A stretch of DNA of 64,000 bases, taken from assembly GCA_021808195.1 (NCBI GenBank), contig JAKBCE010000022.1, positions 3,345-67,344 of the forward strand. The letters are read 5' to 3'. Positions 42,929-51,722 of the stretch are shown piece after piece. The position numbers were made by a program, and so were the translations under genes. Position 1 is the stretch's first letter. Each line of letters begins with the position of its first letter. This stretch comes from Pseudomonadota bacterium. GTDB lineage: Bacteria > Pseudomonadota > Gammaproteobacteria > Steroidobacterales > Steroidobacteraceae. A model generated the notes under the pieces. The model ran no database searches, was not told the DNA's origin, and was given only the letters and a program-made list of their open reading frames with translations.

Positions 42929-43912
42929 ATGGCGACACATCTGCACTCGAGCCCACGTGAACCCACTGTTGCGGCGTTATCCGGCTCTTCGCTGAGCGCA
43001 CGCATGCGACGCTTGCTGCTCGCCACCCGGCCGGCGTTTGCACCCGCTTCCCTCGCGCCGGTGCTTGTCGGCAGCGCTTGGGGCGCACATGTCGCGCATC
43101 ACTTCGACGTGGAAGCGGCCGTACTGGCGCTACTCGCCACGGTGTGCGTGCACTTCGGTGCCAATGTGCTCAATGACGTTGCCGACGACCTGTCGGGGGC
43201 AGACCGCGGCAATGAGGGTCGCATTTTCCCTTACACCGGTGGCTCACGATTCATCCAGAACGGCATATTGACCGCTCGCGAGATGACGGTCTGGGGCGCG
43301 ACACTGCTCGGTATCGCCGCGCTGCTCGGGGCCATGCTGGCCGCCGAGCGCGGCCCAGGGGTGATCGTCCTCGGACTGATCGGCGTGACGCTCGCAGTGG
43401 CATATTCCCTGCCGCGCGCACAACTGGCGGCCCGTGGCCTGGGGGAGTTGGCCATTGCGATCGCCTTTGGGCTGTTGCCCGTGACCGGCGCTGCGTGGCT
43501 GCAGAGCGGACGCATCGATGCCGGCAGCCTGCTGATTTCGGTGCCGATCGGGTTGTGGGTCGCCTCTATCTTGCTGATGAACGAAGTGCCCGACCGGGAG
43601 GCTGACGCCCGGGCCGGCAAGGCGACACTGGTCGTGCGCTGGGGCGTTGCGGCCACCCGCTGGGTGTACCTCGGACTGCAGGTCGGCGCCTCGACAGCGC
43701 TCCTCGCGGCGGCCACACAGCGGCTGCTGCCGCTCTGGACGGCCTTCCTGCCGCTGCTCTTACTGCCGGCGGCTTGGCGCGCCGCACGCGCAATCCGTGA
43801 GCCCGCCGACCGTCTCGCCCTGACTGACTCGATTCAGACTACGCTCGTGCTGCAGATGGCCGGCTCGACGCTTGTGCTCGCGGCGGTGCTGTGGAGCATG
43901 CTGGTGCGCTGA
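42929..43912 (+). CDS. UbiA/MenA-family prenyltransferase
   Basis: A 327-residue polytopic prenyltransferase with about eight membrane helices. The first Asp-rich motif is NVLNDVADDLSGADRGNEGR and the second is NEVPDREADARAGKATL, both essential for prenyl diphosphate and Mg binding. RPAFAPASLAPVLVGSAWG at the start is typical of MenA (DHNA octaprenyltransferase). AAGGAG precedes ATG 42929. It sits between cytochrome genes of the electron-transfer island, so it probably supplies a (demethyl)menaquinone pool for the hydrogenase and CbcL-like protein. The assignment to MenA rather than another UbiA member is likely but not certain. Confidence 0.75.
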   Translation: MATHLHSSPREPTVAALSGSSLSARMRRLLLATRPAFAPASLAPVLVGSAWGAHVAHHFDVEAAVLALLATVCVHFGANVLNDVADDLSGADRGNEGRIFPYTGGSRFIQNGILTAREMTVWGATLLGIAALLGAMLAAERGPGVIVLGLIGVTLAVAYSLPRAQLAARGLGELAIAIAFGLLPVTGAAWLQSGRIDAGSLLISVPIGLWVASILLMNEVPDREADARAGKATLVVRWGVAATRWVYLGLQVGASTALLAAATQRLLPLWTAFLPLLLLPAAWRAARAIREPADRLALTDSIQTTLVLQMAGSTLVLAAVLWSMLVR

Positions 43913-43936
43913 GCTGCCGGCTGCGGTGCCGCAGGG

Positions 43937-46075
43937 TCACAGCCGGTACGCGAACGACACCGCAATACTGTCGACGGTATAGCGATACGGTTGGACACCC
44001 AGTGCCAACAGCGCAGGGATCGTGCCCGGCTCGATGCCCTGCAGAGCCCAGTCGCTCGAACCGAACTGATCGCGCCGATAACGCATGCGCAGCGACAGCG
44101 CGCGCGACCATTGGTAATCCGCATCGAGCTTGACGGTATTGAGCGTGGTGGCATCCTGCGGGAATCCCCCGTAGAGACCCACAACCTGCAGCGACGTATT
44201 GCTGCGTGAGCGCGCATGCAGATAATCTGCCTTCAACTTCCAGCGCGTGCTCAGCGCCCAGCTCGCTCCGGTGTCGGCCGTCCAGAAGTACTCCCCTTCC
44301 CATTCTCGCCAGGCAATGCCGGCCGGACTCGCGAGACCGTTCTGTGTCGCCTCGAGGTGCTCGTAGCTGCCCTCCAGATAGGCGCTCAAGCCCTGGGCCG
44401 CAGTCCAGCTCAGCGTCGAGGAGAGCTCTCGCTGTCGGCCATCCCTCAGCCCAAACTGCGACAGCCGGTAAGCATCGGTAGCTGCCGAACCCTGCAGCGA
44501 CCAGGCGAGGCGCGCGTCAATCGCCCAAGTCGCCCGCACCTGCAGAAACTCGTGGTCGCGCGGGGCATAGTCGTAGGCGAGCAGCAACGGGTTCTCCCCG
44601 AGGGGCAGGGCTGCCGCGTTGAATCGGGAAGCGTCGCGACGGGAGCTGCCACCCTTGACCGTGACATTCCACGCCGCGCGCGGCACGAGGGTGAGTTGTC
44701 CCCATGCCTGCAATTCACTGAGCGAGCTCAATACCTGACCCACACCGTAATGGGTATGGACATAGTATCCACCGGCGCTCACGCGGGCCCAGCGGAACAG
44801 GCGGTAATCGGCGCTGCCGGTGAGCCGAGCCCGATCCTCACCGTAACGGGGCGTCACAGCCGTGCCCCCGGGCAGTGTGTCGGTGACGACGTACGGGATC
44901 GCGAATACCGCCGTGTGATCGTCACGACCATCGTATGTGGCCCGTCCGCGCAGCGCGAGCCGTGCCGCGGGCCTGAGCGCAAGACCCAGCGCATAATGCG
45001 TCAGATCAATATCACCGGGCAGTGAGCCCGGCAGCAGCACCGGGTCGGCCGCGAGCGTACTGCCGGGGATGAACGTGCCCTCCTGGGCGAGGCGCCCGAC
45101 AGAGCCCAGATAGGTGAGCACACCGGACCACAGCGGCACCGTCACCTCACCCGACACCGAGGCCTGTTGCAGATTGTTGTCGGGCGCCCGGGACAACAGC
45201 CCCGAGCTTGAGCCCGGGACCAGCGGCGCGTAAGGATTGGCAAAGAGCAGCCCGTCGAGCCGGTCGTCGAACCAGGAGCCTGAGTACGCAATGCGCATGC
45301 TGGCACCGGCGTCGGACCAGAGCGCACCGGCACGCACGTCGTTGGTGACGTAGTCGAGCGGTTCAGGCAACTGCAGCGCCTCGGTCAGAAAGCTCGCACC
45401 GGTCGCGTCCGTGCCGGTCCGCTCGGCGTGGCTGAATTGCCCGAACAGTGTCCAAACGCGACTCGTGAAGTAACTGCCGCTCAGCGACACCGTACGCCGA
45501 TTCGATTCAATCGGCACCGCCGCAAGGCTCGACTGCAACGCCGTCATGCCGCTCGTCGCGTTGGCCGCGACCCAGGTGCTCGGCAGCACGAGTGCCCCCT
45601 CGGCAGCGCTTCGGTACGGGGTACGCGCATCGTCATATTGCCGGAACGGCTGCCCCTGGTACCGCAGGTGAATTTCGTACCGACCCTCCTGACCTGCCGT
45701 GACCGCAAGGTGTCTCGAGGCGAAGCCGAGATGATCTGCTTCGAAACGAACGTAGGCGCCAGTACTCGTGCGCCAGCGACCCACGAGCGACCCCTGGGCA
45801 TACGTCCCGGTGCGATCGGCGCCGCTGTAGCGGCCGGAGGCGAAGTTGGCGCCGGCGGCGTAAACCGCGCCGACCTCCACTCTCGCCTTGGCACCGGTGT
45901 AAAAGACACACAGTTTGCACTTCCAGGCACTCGTATCCGGCCGCGGCGACTCGGCTCGCGCCATCGACGCCGCGAGCACCGCCGCCACGACCGCCGCGAT
46001 CGCCGCAGAGGCCATTGAGCGAGCGCGGGAGTCTCGGACCCGAATCGCCTGCCGTGCCGTGCGCCGCCGCCTCAT
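43937..46075 (-). CDS. mtrB: MtrB/PioB-family outer-membrane beta-barrel of the electron conduit
   Basis: A 712-residue exported protein. Near the mature N-terminus it has the CXXC (WKCKLCVFYTGAKARVEVG) characteristic of MtrB/PioB. The remainder is a series of alternating strands with large loops, as expected for a 26-28-stranded porin, ending YTVDSIAVSFAYRL. The barrel sheathes the MtrA-type decaheme protein across the outer membrane. It is the last gene of the mtrC-mtrA-mtrB operon, 9 bp after mtrA. Confidence 0.88.
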   Translation of the reverse strand: MRRRRTARQAIRVRDSRARSMASAAIAAVVAAVLAASMARAESPRPDTSAWKCKLCVFYTGAKARVEVGAVYAAGANFASGRYSGADRTGTYAQGSLVGRWRTSTGAYVRFEADHLGFASRHLAVTAGQEGRYEIHLRYQGQPFRQYDDARTPYRSAAEGALVLPSTWVAANATSGMTALQSSLAAVPIESNRRTVSLSGSYFTSRVWTLFGQFSHAERTGTDATGASFLTEALQLPEPLDYVTNDVRAGALWSDAGASMRIAYSGSWFDDRLDGLLFANPYAPLVPGSSSGLLSRAPDNNLQQASVSGEVTVPLWSGVLTYLGSVGRLAQEGTFIPGSTLAADPVLLPGSLPGDIDLTHYALGLALRPAARLALRGRATYDGRDDHTAVFAIPYVVTDTLPGGTAVTPRYGEDRARLTGSADYRLFRWARVSAGGYYVHTHYGVGQVLSSLSELQAWGQLTLVPRAAWNVTVKGGSSRRDASRFNAAALPLGENPLLLAYDYAPRDHEFLQVRATWAIDARLAWSLQGSAATDAYRLSQFGLRDGRQRELSSTLSWTAAQGLSAYLEGSYEHLEATQNGLASPAGIAWREWEGEYFWTADTGASWALSTRWKLKADYLHARSRSNTSLQVVGLYGGFPQDATTLNTVKLDADYQWSRALSLRMRYRRDQFGSSDWALQGIEPGTIPALLALGVQPYRYTVDSIAVSFAYRL

Positions 46076-46084
46076 CGTGCCTCC

Positions 46085-47071
46085 TCAGCGCATCAGCGCT
46101 TGCCCCGACGGACTGTTGGATCCATGGATGCGCGAATGACAGTTCACGCAACCGCCGAGGAGCAGATAAGGATTGGGCATGCCGCCGGGCAGCCCCTGCG
46201 GTCCATAGGGCACCGAGGGATGACCGGCCGCATCGTGGCATTGCTGGCAGAGGATCGTCGGCTGCTCGGTCAGCAGCGCCGCCACGACCGAGCCGTGCGG
46301 CGCATGGCAGTCGAGGCAGTTGTCACTCACCGGCTGATGTTCCCAGAGGAACGGCCCGCGCATGCGCGCATGGCAGCTCGTGCAGGTCTCATTGACCGTT
46401 TCCTTCACGAGCATCGCCGGACCGAGCGAGCCATGCGGGTCATGACAGGACGCGCAACTCATCGTGCCGTCCGGTACCGGGTGATGATAGGGCTTGCGGA
46501 ACTGCGCAACGACTCCCGCATGGCAATTGGCGCACACTGCCGCCTGCGTCGCCGGCGCTCGCACCGGATCGCTCGCGCCGTGCAGATGATGGCAGTCGGC
46601 ACAGCTGACCTGGTTTTGCGCATGAGCGCTGAGCCGCCACACGTGTCCGACGGTGCTGCGATGACAGCTGAGACACATCGCATTCTGGCGCAACACCGGG
46701 GTTGGCGAGCGCGCGCCAAAGACCACGATCCCAGCTGGCTTCATGCCCATGGCCTTGACGTGGGCTCCGCCAGGCCCATGGCAGGCCTCACACTGCAGTC
46801 CGCCATGCCCGAAGGGGCTACGCGGGTTGCCCGGTTGCGCGTGCGGACTGCGAAAGATCGCCGTCACCTTCGCGTCCATGCCGTGGCAGGCCAGACAGGT
46901 ATCGGCACCTTTGGCGCTATAGCCGAGGGCCGTCGGACTGTTGGATGCTGCGGGCGGCAATTGAGCAGGTCCGACCGCCTGCGCAGCGGCGCGCATCGGG
47001 GAAAGGCCGGTCACGCACACGATCGCCAGCACGATCCCGAGCAGCACGCGCCGGGTCCGCAACGTACTCAT
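46085..47071 (-). CDS. mtrA: MtrA/DmsE-family periplasmic decaheme cytochrome c
   Basis: A 328-residue exported cytochrome with exactly ten CXXCH motifs (CLACH, CEACH, CLSCH, CADCH, CANCH, CASCH, CTSCH, CLDCH, CQQCH, CVNCH) in the DmsE/MtrA spacing. The signal segment is VLLGIVLAIVCVTGLSPMRAAAQA. I use ATG 47071; the GTG at 47086 is possible. It forms the heme wire inside the MtrB barrel. It lies 18 bp after mtrC and 9 bp before mtrB. Confidence 0.92.
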   Translation of the reverse strand: MSTLRTRRVLLGIVLAIVCVTGLSPMRAAAQAVGPAQLPPAASNSPTALGYSAKGADTCLACHGMDAKVTAIFRSPHAQPGNPRSPFGHGGLQCEACHGPGGAHVKAMGMKPAGIVVFGARSPTPVLRQNAMCLSCHRSTVGHVWRLSAHAQNQVSCADCHHLHGASDPVRAPATQAAVCANCHAGVVAQFRKPYHHPVPDGTMSCASCHDPHGSLGPAMLVKETVNETCTSCHARMRGPFLWEHQPVSDNCLDCHAPHGSVVAALLTEQPTILCQQCHDAAGHPSVPYGPQGLPGGMPNPYLLLGGCVNCHSRIHGSNSPSGQALMR

Positions 47072-47089
47072 GGGGTACCCGTTCACGGC

Positions 47090-49501
47090 TCAATTCGGGA
47101 AATTCGCGAGGTCGTGCATCGCCTTCACGTCTGCGACCCCGCCAGGGCCATGACACAGCGCACACGTCTCAACGCTAGCGGAAATCAGCGCTCCGGATGC
47201 GGTCTTGGTCGCCGCGAAATTCGCGCCGTTCTGGATCATGTGCTGCTTGGCCGTCGTACTCGTATGACAGCTCGAGCACACCGCGGCATTCGGCGAGATC
47301 ACGACATCGTCGGTGAGCGTCGTGCGGTCGTTTGACACGACCGTGGTGCCCTGCACCTTTGAATCATCCACCGGATAGTACGAATTATTGATGTGACAGG
47401 CATTGCAATCGGCCAGATTGCCCGGATAGGCAACACTGAAGGTCGTCGGCCGCGCGCCGTAGCTGCAAATCGTCAGGCCACTGGGATAGCGCAGCGTACC
47501 GCTCGAGTTGCTCGCCCCAGAGGCATGTATTTCATGAATCAGCACCTTGAAGTCGATCGGTTGCTCGGGATTGGCCCCCGCGCTGCCCAGAGCACTGCAC
47601 AGCCCGGAGGCCGCCACGTGCTGCCCGGCATCGGTCGCATCCGGGTTGTGGCACCCTTCACACAGCTCGACGTTGTCGGTGCGGTTCTGGCCGTGCACCG
47701 TCAGATTGTGGTGGCAGCCGTCGCACTTGGTGATCGAGACAATCGGCGCCGCAGACACCGCTGCCGGATCGGTGATCGCGAACGCAGCGGTGACCCCAGG
47801 GATCCCGAGCTCGACGTTCGAGCTCCCCGTCCCCGACAGATTGGCCAGGTTCACCACCGCCCGGCCCTCGAGCGCCATCTGCCCCGACCCGACCGCCGTA
47901 CTCGGAATCGCGACTGGCGAGGTTGCCGTGTAGGTGCCGTTTCCGTTATCGACGGCACTACTCAGCACATTGATCGACACCGGCTGATTGGGGGTGCCAC
48001 TCGATACAGTCGCGCTGGCGCTGCCGACGTTACTGAAATCGCTCGTCGGCCACGCCATGTCGACGTTGAACGCCGCGCCGCTCTGCTGAAATGGCCCCCC
48101 CGCCGCGAGAATGTTGTACGGGGCATCACCAGCGGTCGGATCGACCACCTCCACAGTGACCGAGGGCTTCTCACCGGGGGCAGTATTGGCGACGCTGAGT
48201 ATCTTGAACGCAAATTTCGCCGCCGCAGCATCGACCGGCAGGGCGTGCGCGGCCGCCACCTGATAGGCGCCATTGGCGAGCGTCGCGGTGGGCCCGTGGC
48301 AGGTCGCGCACTCGGCATCCGTGGCCGGCAGGTTCCCCGGGCCGTGATTCAAGCCGGTTGCGAAATCGACATCGTCGTGACAGGCACCGCAGGTGGCGGC
48401 CGTGATCACCGTCTGGTAGTTGCCGGACTGCGGCGCATTGCTGTCGTTCGGCGTGTGGCAGGTGGCACAGAATCTCGTACCGGATCCGGACACCGCGCTG
48501 GTGTTGTTACTGAGGTCGGTCTGCGGATATACGACAGTGCTGAAATCGCTGATCGCATTCTGGTAACCGAAGATGTAGTAGTGTGTCCCGGAGAGCACAC
48601 TCGGCAGATCGACGCCCATGTGGATCTTGTGGATCATGGTCGAGAAGTCGAGCGTGTTGCCGCTCGAGGGGTCCGTCGAGCTCGGGTTGTGGCAGATCAC
48701 GCAGTACTGCACATTGGTGCGCGCGCCGCCATGGAAGGCGAGCTGCTGATGACAGGCCGTGCATGCGGTATTGTCCACGACGTCGTTGGCGTCGAAGCCC
48801 GTGGTCGCGCCCGTCGCCGGGATGAAGGTGTAGACCGGGCTGTTTGCCGGGGCAAGGCCGCGGATCTCGAGGCCCACCCGGTGCACCAGGGTCGCATCGT
48901 AGGTGACGACCGGGTCGGTCTCGATGTCTTTTTTGAAAGTGTACTGATAGCTGCCGTTGCCGTTGTCGAGAAGCGCACCGGAGCTGCCCGATTCGACGCC
49001 GGCCTGCGGTTCGGGGGTCGTGCCGGTGACCGGATCGCTCGTGGTGCCGCCACCGGCGGCCGGCTGCGCCATGCTGTAGAGGTAGGACTGCCACTGCGCA
49101 CGCAGCAGCGGGGCGGGCGCTGTCAGGCCCGGGTATGCATTGAGCTGCGTACCGGCGGGCACGAGCTTGGCTATCGCAAAACTGACATCGGCGGACGGTA
49201 GACCGGAAAGCGGCACACCGTTCTGGTCAACGAGCGTGAAGTCCACGATCGGCTGGCCCGAGGGAGAGATCGAGGCTTTGGTGATCGTCGCGGTGATGGT
49301 CGTGGCGGTGCTGACATTGAGCGCACTCACCGTGCTGCTTGGACCGGTCGGTCCTGCCGGTCCGCTCGCGCCGGCGGCTCCGGCCGGCCCTTGCGCTCCC
49401 GTGCTGCCGGCGCAGGCGCCGAGTAGCAACGCCGCGAGCAGTAGCGTCAGTCTGCCGAACCACCGGCCTGTCACCGCCGTGACTGCGAGAACCCTGCGCA
49501 T
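47090..49501 (-). CDS. mtrC: OmcA/MtrC-family extracellular decaheme cytochrome c
   Basis: An 803-residue lipoprotein: LLLAALLLGAC is the lipobox, with Cys about residue 30. It is followed by a short collagen-like Gly-X-Y stretch (GAQGPAGAAGASGPAGPTGP). Ten CXXCH motifs are arranged five plus five (CTACH, CVICH, CATCH, CGACH, CATCH; CDGCH, CEGCH, CNACH, CSSCH, CALCH), separated by beta-rich domains (IVDFTLVDQNGVPL; PSVTVEVVDPTAG), exactly the OmcA/MtrC plan. It would sit on the cell surface and exchange electrons with minerals, electrodes or other cells. First gene of the mtrCAB operon. Confidence 0.92.
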   Translation of the reverse strand: MRRVLAVTAVTGRWFGRLTLLLAALLLGACAGSTGAQGPAGAAGASGPAGPTGPSSTVSALNVSTATTITATITKASISPSGQPIVDFTLVDQNGVPLSGLPSADVSFAIAKLVPAGTQLNAYPGLTAPAPLLRAQWQSYLYSMAQPAAGGGTTSDPVTGTTPEPQAGVESGSSGALLDNGNGSYQYTFKKDIETDPVVTYDATLVHRVGLEIRGLAPANSPVYTFIPATGATTGFDANDVVDNTACTACHQQLAFHGGARTNVQYCVICHNPSSTDPSSGNTLDFSTMIHKIHMGVDLPSVLSGTHYYIFGYQNAISDFSTVVYPQTDLSNNTSAVSGSGTRFCATCHTPNDSNAPQSGNYQTVITAATCGACHDDVDFATGLNHGPGNLPATDAECATCHGPTATLANGAYQVAAAHALPVDAAAAKFAFKILSVANTAPGEKPSVTVEVVDPTAGDAPYNILAAGGPFQQSGAAFNVDMAWPTSDFSNVGSASATVSSGTPNQPVSINVLSSAVDNGNGTYTATSPVAIPSTAVGSGQMALEGRAVVNLANLSGTGSSNVELGIPGVTAAFAITDPAAVSAAPIVSITKCDGCHHNLTVHGQNRTDNVELCEGCHNPDATDAGQHVAASGLCSALGSAGANPEQPIDFKVLIHEIHASGASNSSGTLRYPSGLTICSYGARPTTFSVAYPGNLADCNACHINNSYYPVDDSKVQGTTVVSNDRTTLTDDVVISPNAAVCSSCHTSTTAKQHMIQNGANFAATKTASGALISASVETCALCHGPGGVADVKAMHDLANFPN

Positions 49502-49665
49502 GCTCGTCTCCTCGCTCGATGCGGCGCCGCGAGATACTCCGGCGTCTTCCAGACAGCCGCGATGTTAGTCACTCAGTGGGCTCGGGATATGTACGGATAT
49601 TCCGCAGCAACATAGCGCTTGCAGACAGGCATGCTGATGCGACCCGCCAAATGTGGAGTTTTGTC

Positions 49666-50031
49666 ATGACGGATCGCACGCACTGGTGCACCGCGTTGTT
49701 CGCAACCATCGACGCGAAGGACAGCCGAGGATTCATGGCCTATCTGAGCGATGACGCACAGTTTCGCTACGGCAGCGCTCAACCGGTCACCGGCACAGAG
49801 GCAATTCTTGCCGCACTCGATGGTTTTTTTTCGAGTGTAACCGCCTTATCACACCGGGTCAGTGACCTCTGGGAGGTTCCCGGACACCTCATCTGCCGCG
49901 GGGAGGTGCGCTACGAGCGCCCCGACGGGACCATCGTCACGGTGCCGTTCTGCAACGTCTTTACGATGTGCGCTGAGAAAATTGCCCGCTACGAAATCTA
50001 TCTGGATCCGAGTCCGCTGGTGGCGGCGTGA
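49666..50031 (+). CDS. SnoaL/NTF2-like single-domain protein
   Basis: A 121-residue protein: WCTALFATIDAKDSRGFMAYLSDDAQFRYG, GTEAILAALDGFFSS and GHLICRGEVRYERPDGTIVTVPFCNVF match a single NTF2 domain. I start it at ATG 49666, where GGAG is 7 bases upstream. Its 3' end overlaps the convergent hemN-like gene by 71 bp, which is large; one of the two 3' ends may be shorter in reality. It is divergent from mtrC. Function unknown and probably unrelated to electron transfer. A T8 run lies inside the gene. Confidence 0.65.
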   Translation: MTDRTHWCTALFATIDAKDSRGFMAYLSDDAQFRYGSAQPVTGTEAILAALDGFFSSVTALSHRVSDLWEVPGHLICRGEVRYERPDGTIVTVPFCNVFTMCAEKIARYEIYLDPSPLVAA

Positions 50032-51343
50032 CGGATAGCATCGACGGTTGCGAGCGCTCCTCGCGGATGTGCAGCCGCATCGTATCCCGCACCCGATCCA
50101 CCGCGGTGAAGAATTCCGCCATCATCAACATCCAGCAGTACATGCCCCGGTCGGTGAGCCGGATGGCATCCGGATCGTAGCGCAGAGCGCCGATCAGCCC
50201 CATGGCGGCCAATTCAGGCGCCAGGCGCCACCAGAACTGCGCGCCGTATTTCGCCTGGATGTGGGCATACGGCAGAGTGAGGCCAAACAGCCCGACCAGG
50301 AAGTCATAGCGCATGCGCTGGCGAGGGGTGAGAACGTTGCAGCGGGTGATCGCGGGCTTGCCCGCGGCGATAGCCTCGCGATAGTTACGCAGCGAGAACG
50401 ATGTGGCGTAGAGTGCTCCATCGAGGTAACTGAACGCACCGCTGCCGACGCCTACGTAATCGCTCGCCTGGGTGATGTACTCATCAATCGGCCGTGCCAC
50501 ATCCTGCGGCGCGACGCGGGAGAAGCACCATGCCGAGGACGGCTGATACACCGGCCGCATGCCACGCAGAATCTGCTGATAGAACGCATAACGCCGCTCC
50601 ACGCCGGCGCGACCCAGACGCTTGCGGATGTTTCGCTCGGTCGAGGTGAAGCGCATGAGAGGATAGAATGACACCTGCTCGACTCCGAGCAGATGGATGG
50701 TGTCAATGTCACGGCCCACGGACTCCAGAGTCTGAGTCGGGAAATTGAACATCATGTCGACATTCAACGTCGGGAATCGACCGCGCACCGCGGCAAGACG
50801 CTCTGCGGTCTGCGCGGCGCTGCCGTAATGCTGGTAACGGCCCATCTGCCGAAGCAGGTCGTCATCGAAGCTCTGCACACCGACCGACAGGCGGTCGATG
50901 CCGGCGTCGCTCAGCCTCTCGAGCGTCTCAGGGTTGAGATGATTTGGATTGGTCTCGACCGAGACCCAGCGGATCGGCCAGAGCGAGCGGATCAGCTCGA
51001 GGGTCCGCGCGAGCTCCTGCGGCAGCACCGTCGGGGTGCCGCCGCCGATGTACACATCGGTAAACTGATAGCCACGCTCGGCGTACAGTCGAATCTCCCG
51101 GCGCACCGCCTCGAAATAGGCCTGTGCCTTGGGCAGCCGGAACTGGACCCGATGAAACGAGCAGTATGGACAGAGCGATTCACAGAACGGCACGTGCACA
51201 TAGAGCTGGCAGGGTCGCTTCGGCCGCGGCGGCAAGTCGTGAAGATCGGTCGGATCGCAGCGTACCGAGCGCCCGTATTCACGCCGCAACAGCGCCAGCA
51301 GCGGCTTGTCGAAAGCTGGTGCGCTCGAAATCCCCTCAGGCAT
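49961..51343 (-). CDS. HemN/HemW-like radical SAM protein in the hydrogenase operon
   Basis: A 460-residue radical SAM protein. CESLCPYCSF is the CX3CX2C cluster motif; VYIGGGTPTVLP, VSVETNPNHL and LSVGVQSFDDDLLRQMGR match the HemN/HemW group, and a HemN C-terminal region (MRYDFLVGLFGL) is present. The final 25 residues read as low-complexity and may be extra. It overlaps hypA by 8 bp and closes the hydrogenase operon. A role in heme supply for Isp1 and the nearby cytochromes, or in hydrogenase assembly, is possible. I know of no established function for it in this context. Confidence 0.75.
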   Translation of the reverse strand: MPEGISSAPAFDKPLLALLRREYGRSVRCDPTDLHDLPPRPKRPCQLYVHVPFCESLCPYCSFHRVQFRLPKAQAYFEAVRREIRLYAERGYQFTDVYIGGGTPTVLPQELARTLELIRSLWPIRWVSVETNPNHLNPETLERLSDAGIDRLSVGVQSFDDDLLRQMGRYQHYGSAAQTAERLAAVRGRFPTLNVDMMFNFPTQTLESVGRDIDTIHLLGVEQVSFYPLMRFTSTERNIRKRLGRAGVERRYAFYQQILRGMRPVYQPSSAWCFSRVAPQDVARPIDEYITQASDYVGVGSGAFSYLDGALYATSFSLRNYREAIAAGKPAITRCNVLTPRQRMRYDFLVGLFGLTLPYAHIQAKYGAQFWWRLAPELAAMGLIGALRYDPDAIRLTDRGMYCWMLMMAEFFTAVDRVRDTMRLHIREERSQPSMLSVTPPPADSDPDRFRSGQFSQRTS

Positions 51344-51692
51344 CGCTCCGCCTCGTCAGCTCCACCCGTGCGAGCAGCAGTTCCTCCCCACTCAGCACCT
51401 GAACCTGCCAGTGTCCGCAGTGCGCACAGATCAGGCGGTTCGCCGCCGCCTGCGACTGCCCGCCACAACGCTCGCAGCGCACCTGCAGCGGTGCCGGCTC
51501 GAGGATCAGCTTCGAGCCATCGGCGATCGTTCCGGCGCTGGCGAGCGGATAGGCGCTTTTGAGCAACTGCGGCTCCACGCCCGCGAGTGGGCCGATGCGC
51601 ACGGTCACCGCCACCACCCGGTCGGCTGCGGCCGCACGCGCAACCCGCTCCACTTCCCGCATCAAACCCTGACAGATGGCCAGTTCATGCAT
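51336..51692 (-). CDS. hypA: Hydrogenase nickel chaperone HypA
   Basis: A 118-residue protein beginning MHELAICQGLM with the Ni-binding His2. Its zinc site is CERCGG...CAHCGH. TVRIGPLAGVEPQLLKSAYPLA is the conserved core. It delivers Ni to the large subunit with HypB. It lies 30 bp after the large-subunit gene, away from the other hyp genes at 33-40 kb. Confidence 0.93.
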   Translation of the reverse strand: MHELAICQGLMREVERVARAAAADRVVAVTVRIGPLAGVEPQLLKSAYPLASAGTIADGSKLILEPAPLQVRCERCGGQSQAAANRLICAHCGHWQVQVLSGEELLLARVELTRRSDA

Positions 51693-51722
51693 AGTCCGCG
51701 CCCGGTGCGCCGCTGCGGGCGT

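Noticed and set aside
47393..49201. A 602-codon open frame on the plus strand opposite mtrC
   Set aside because: Arg/Gly-rich with no domain; a high-GC shadow of the clear decaheme cytochrome gene.
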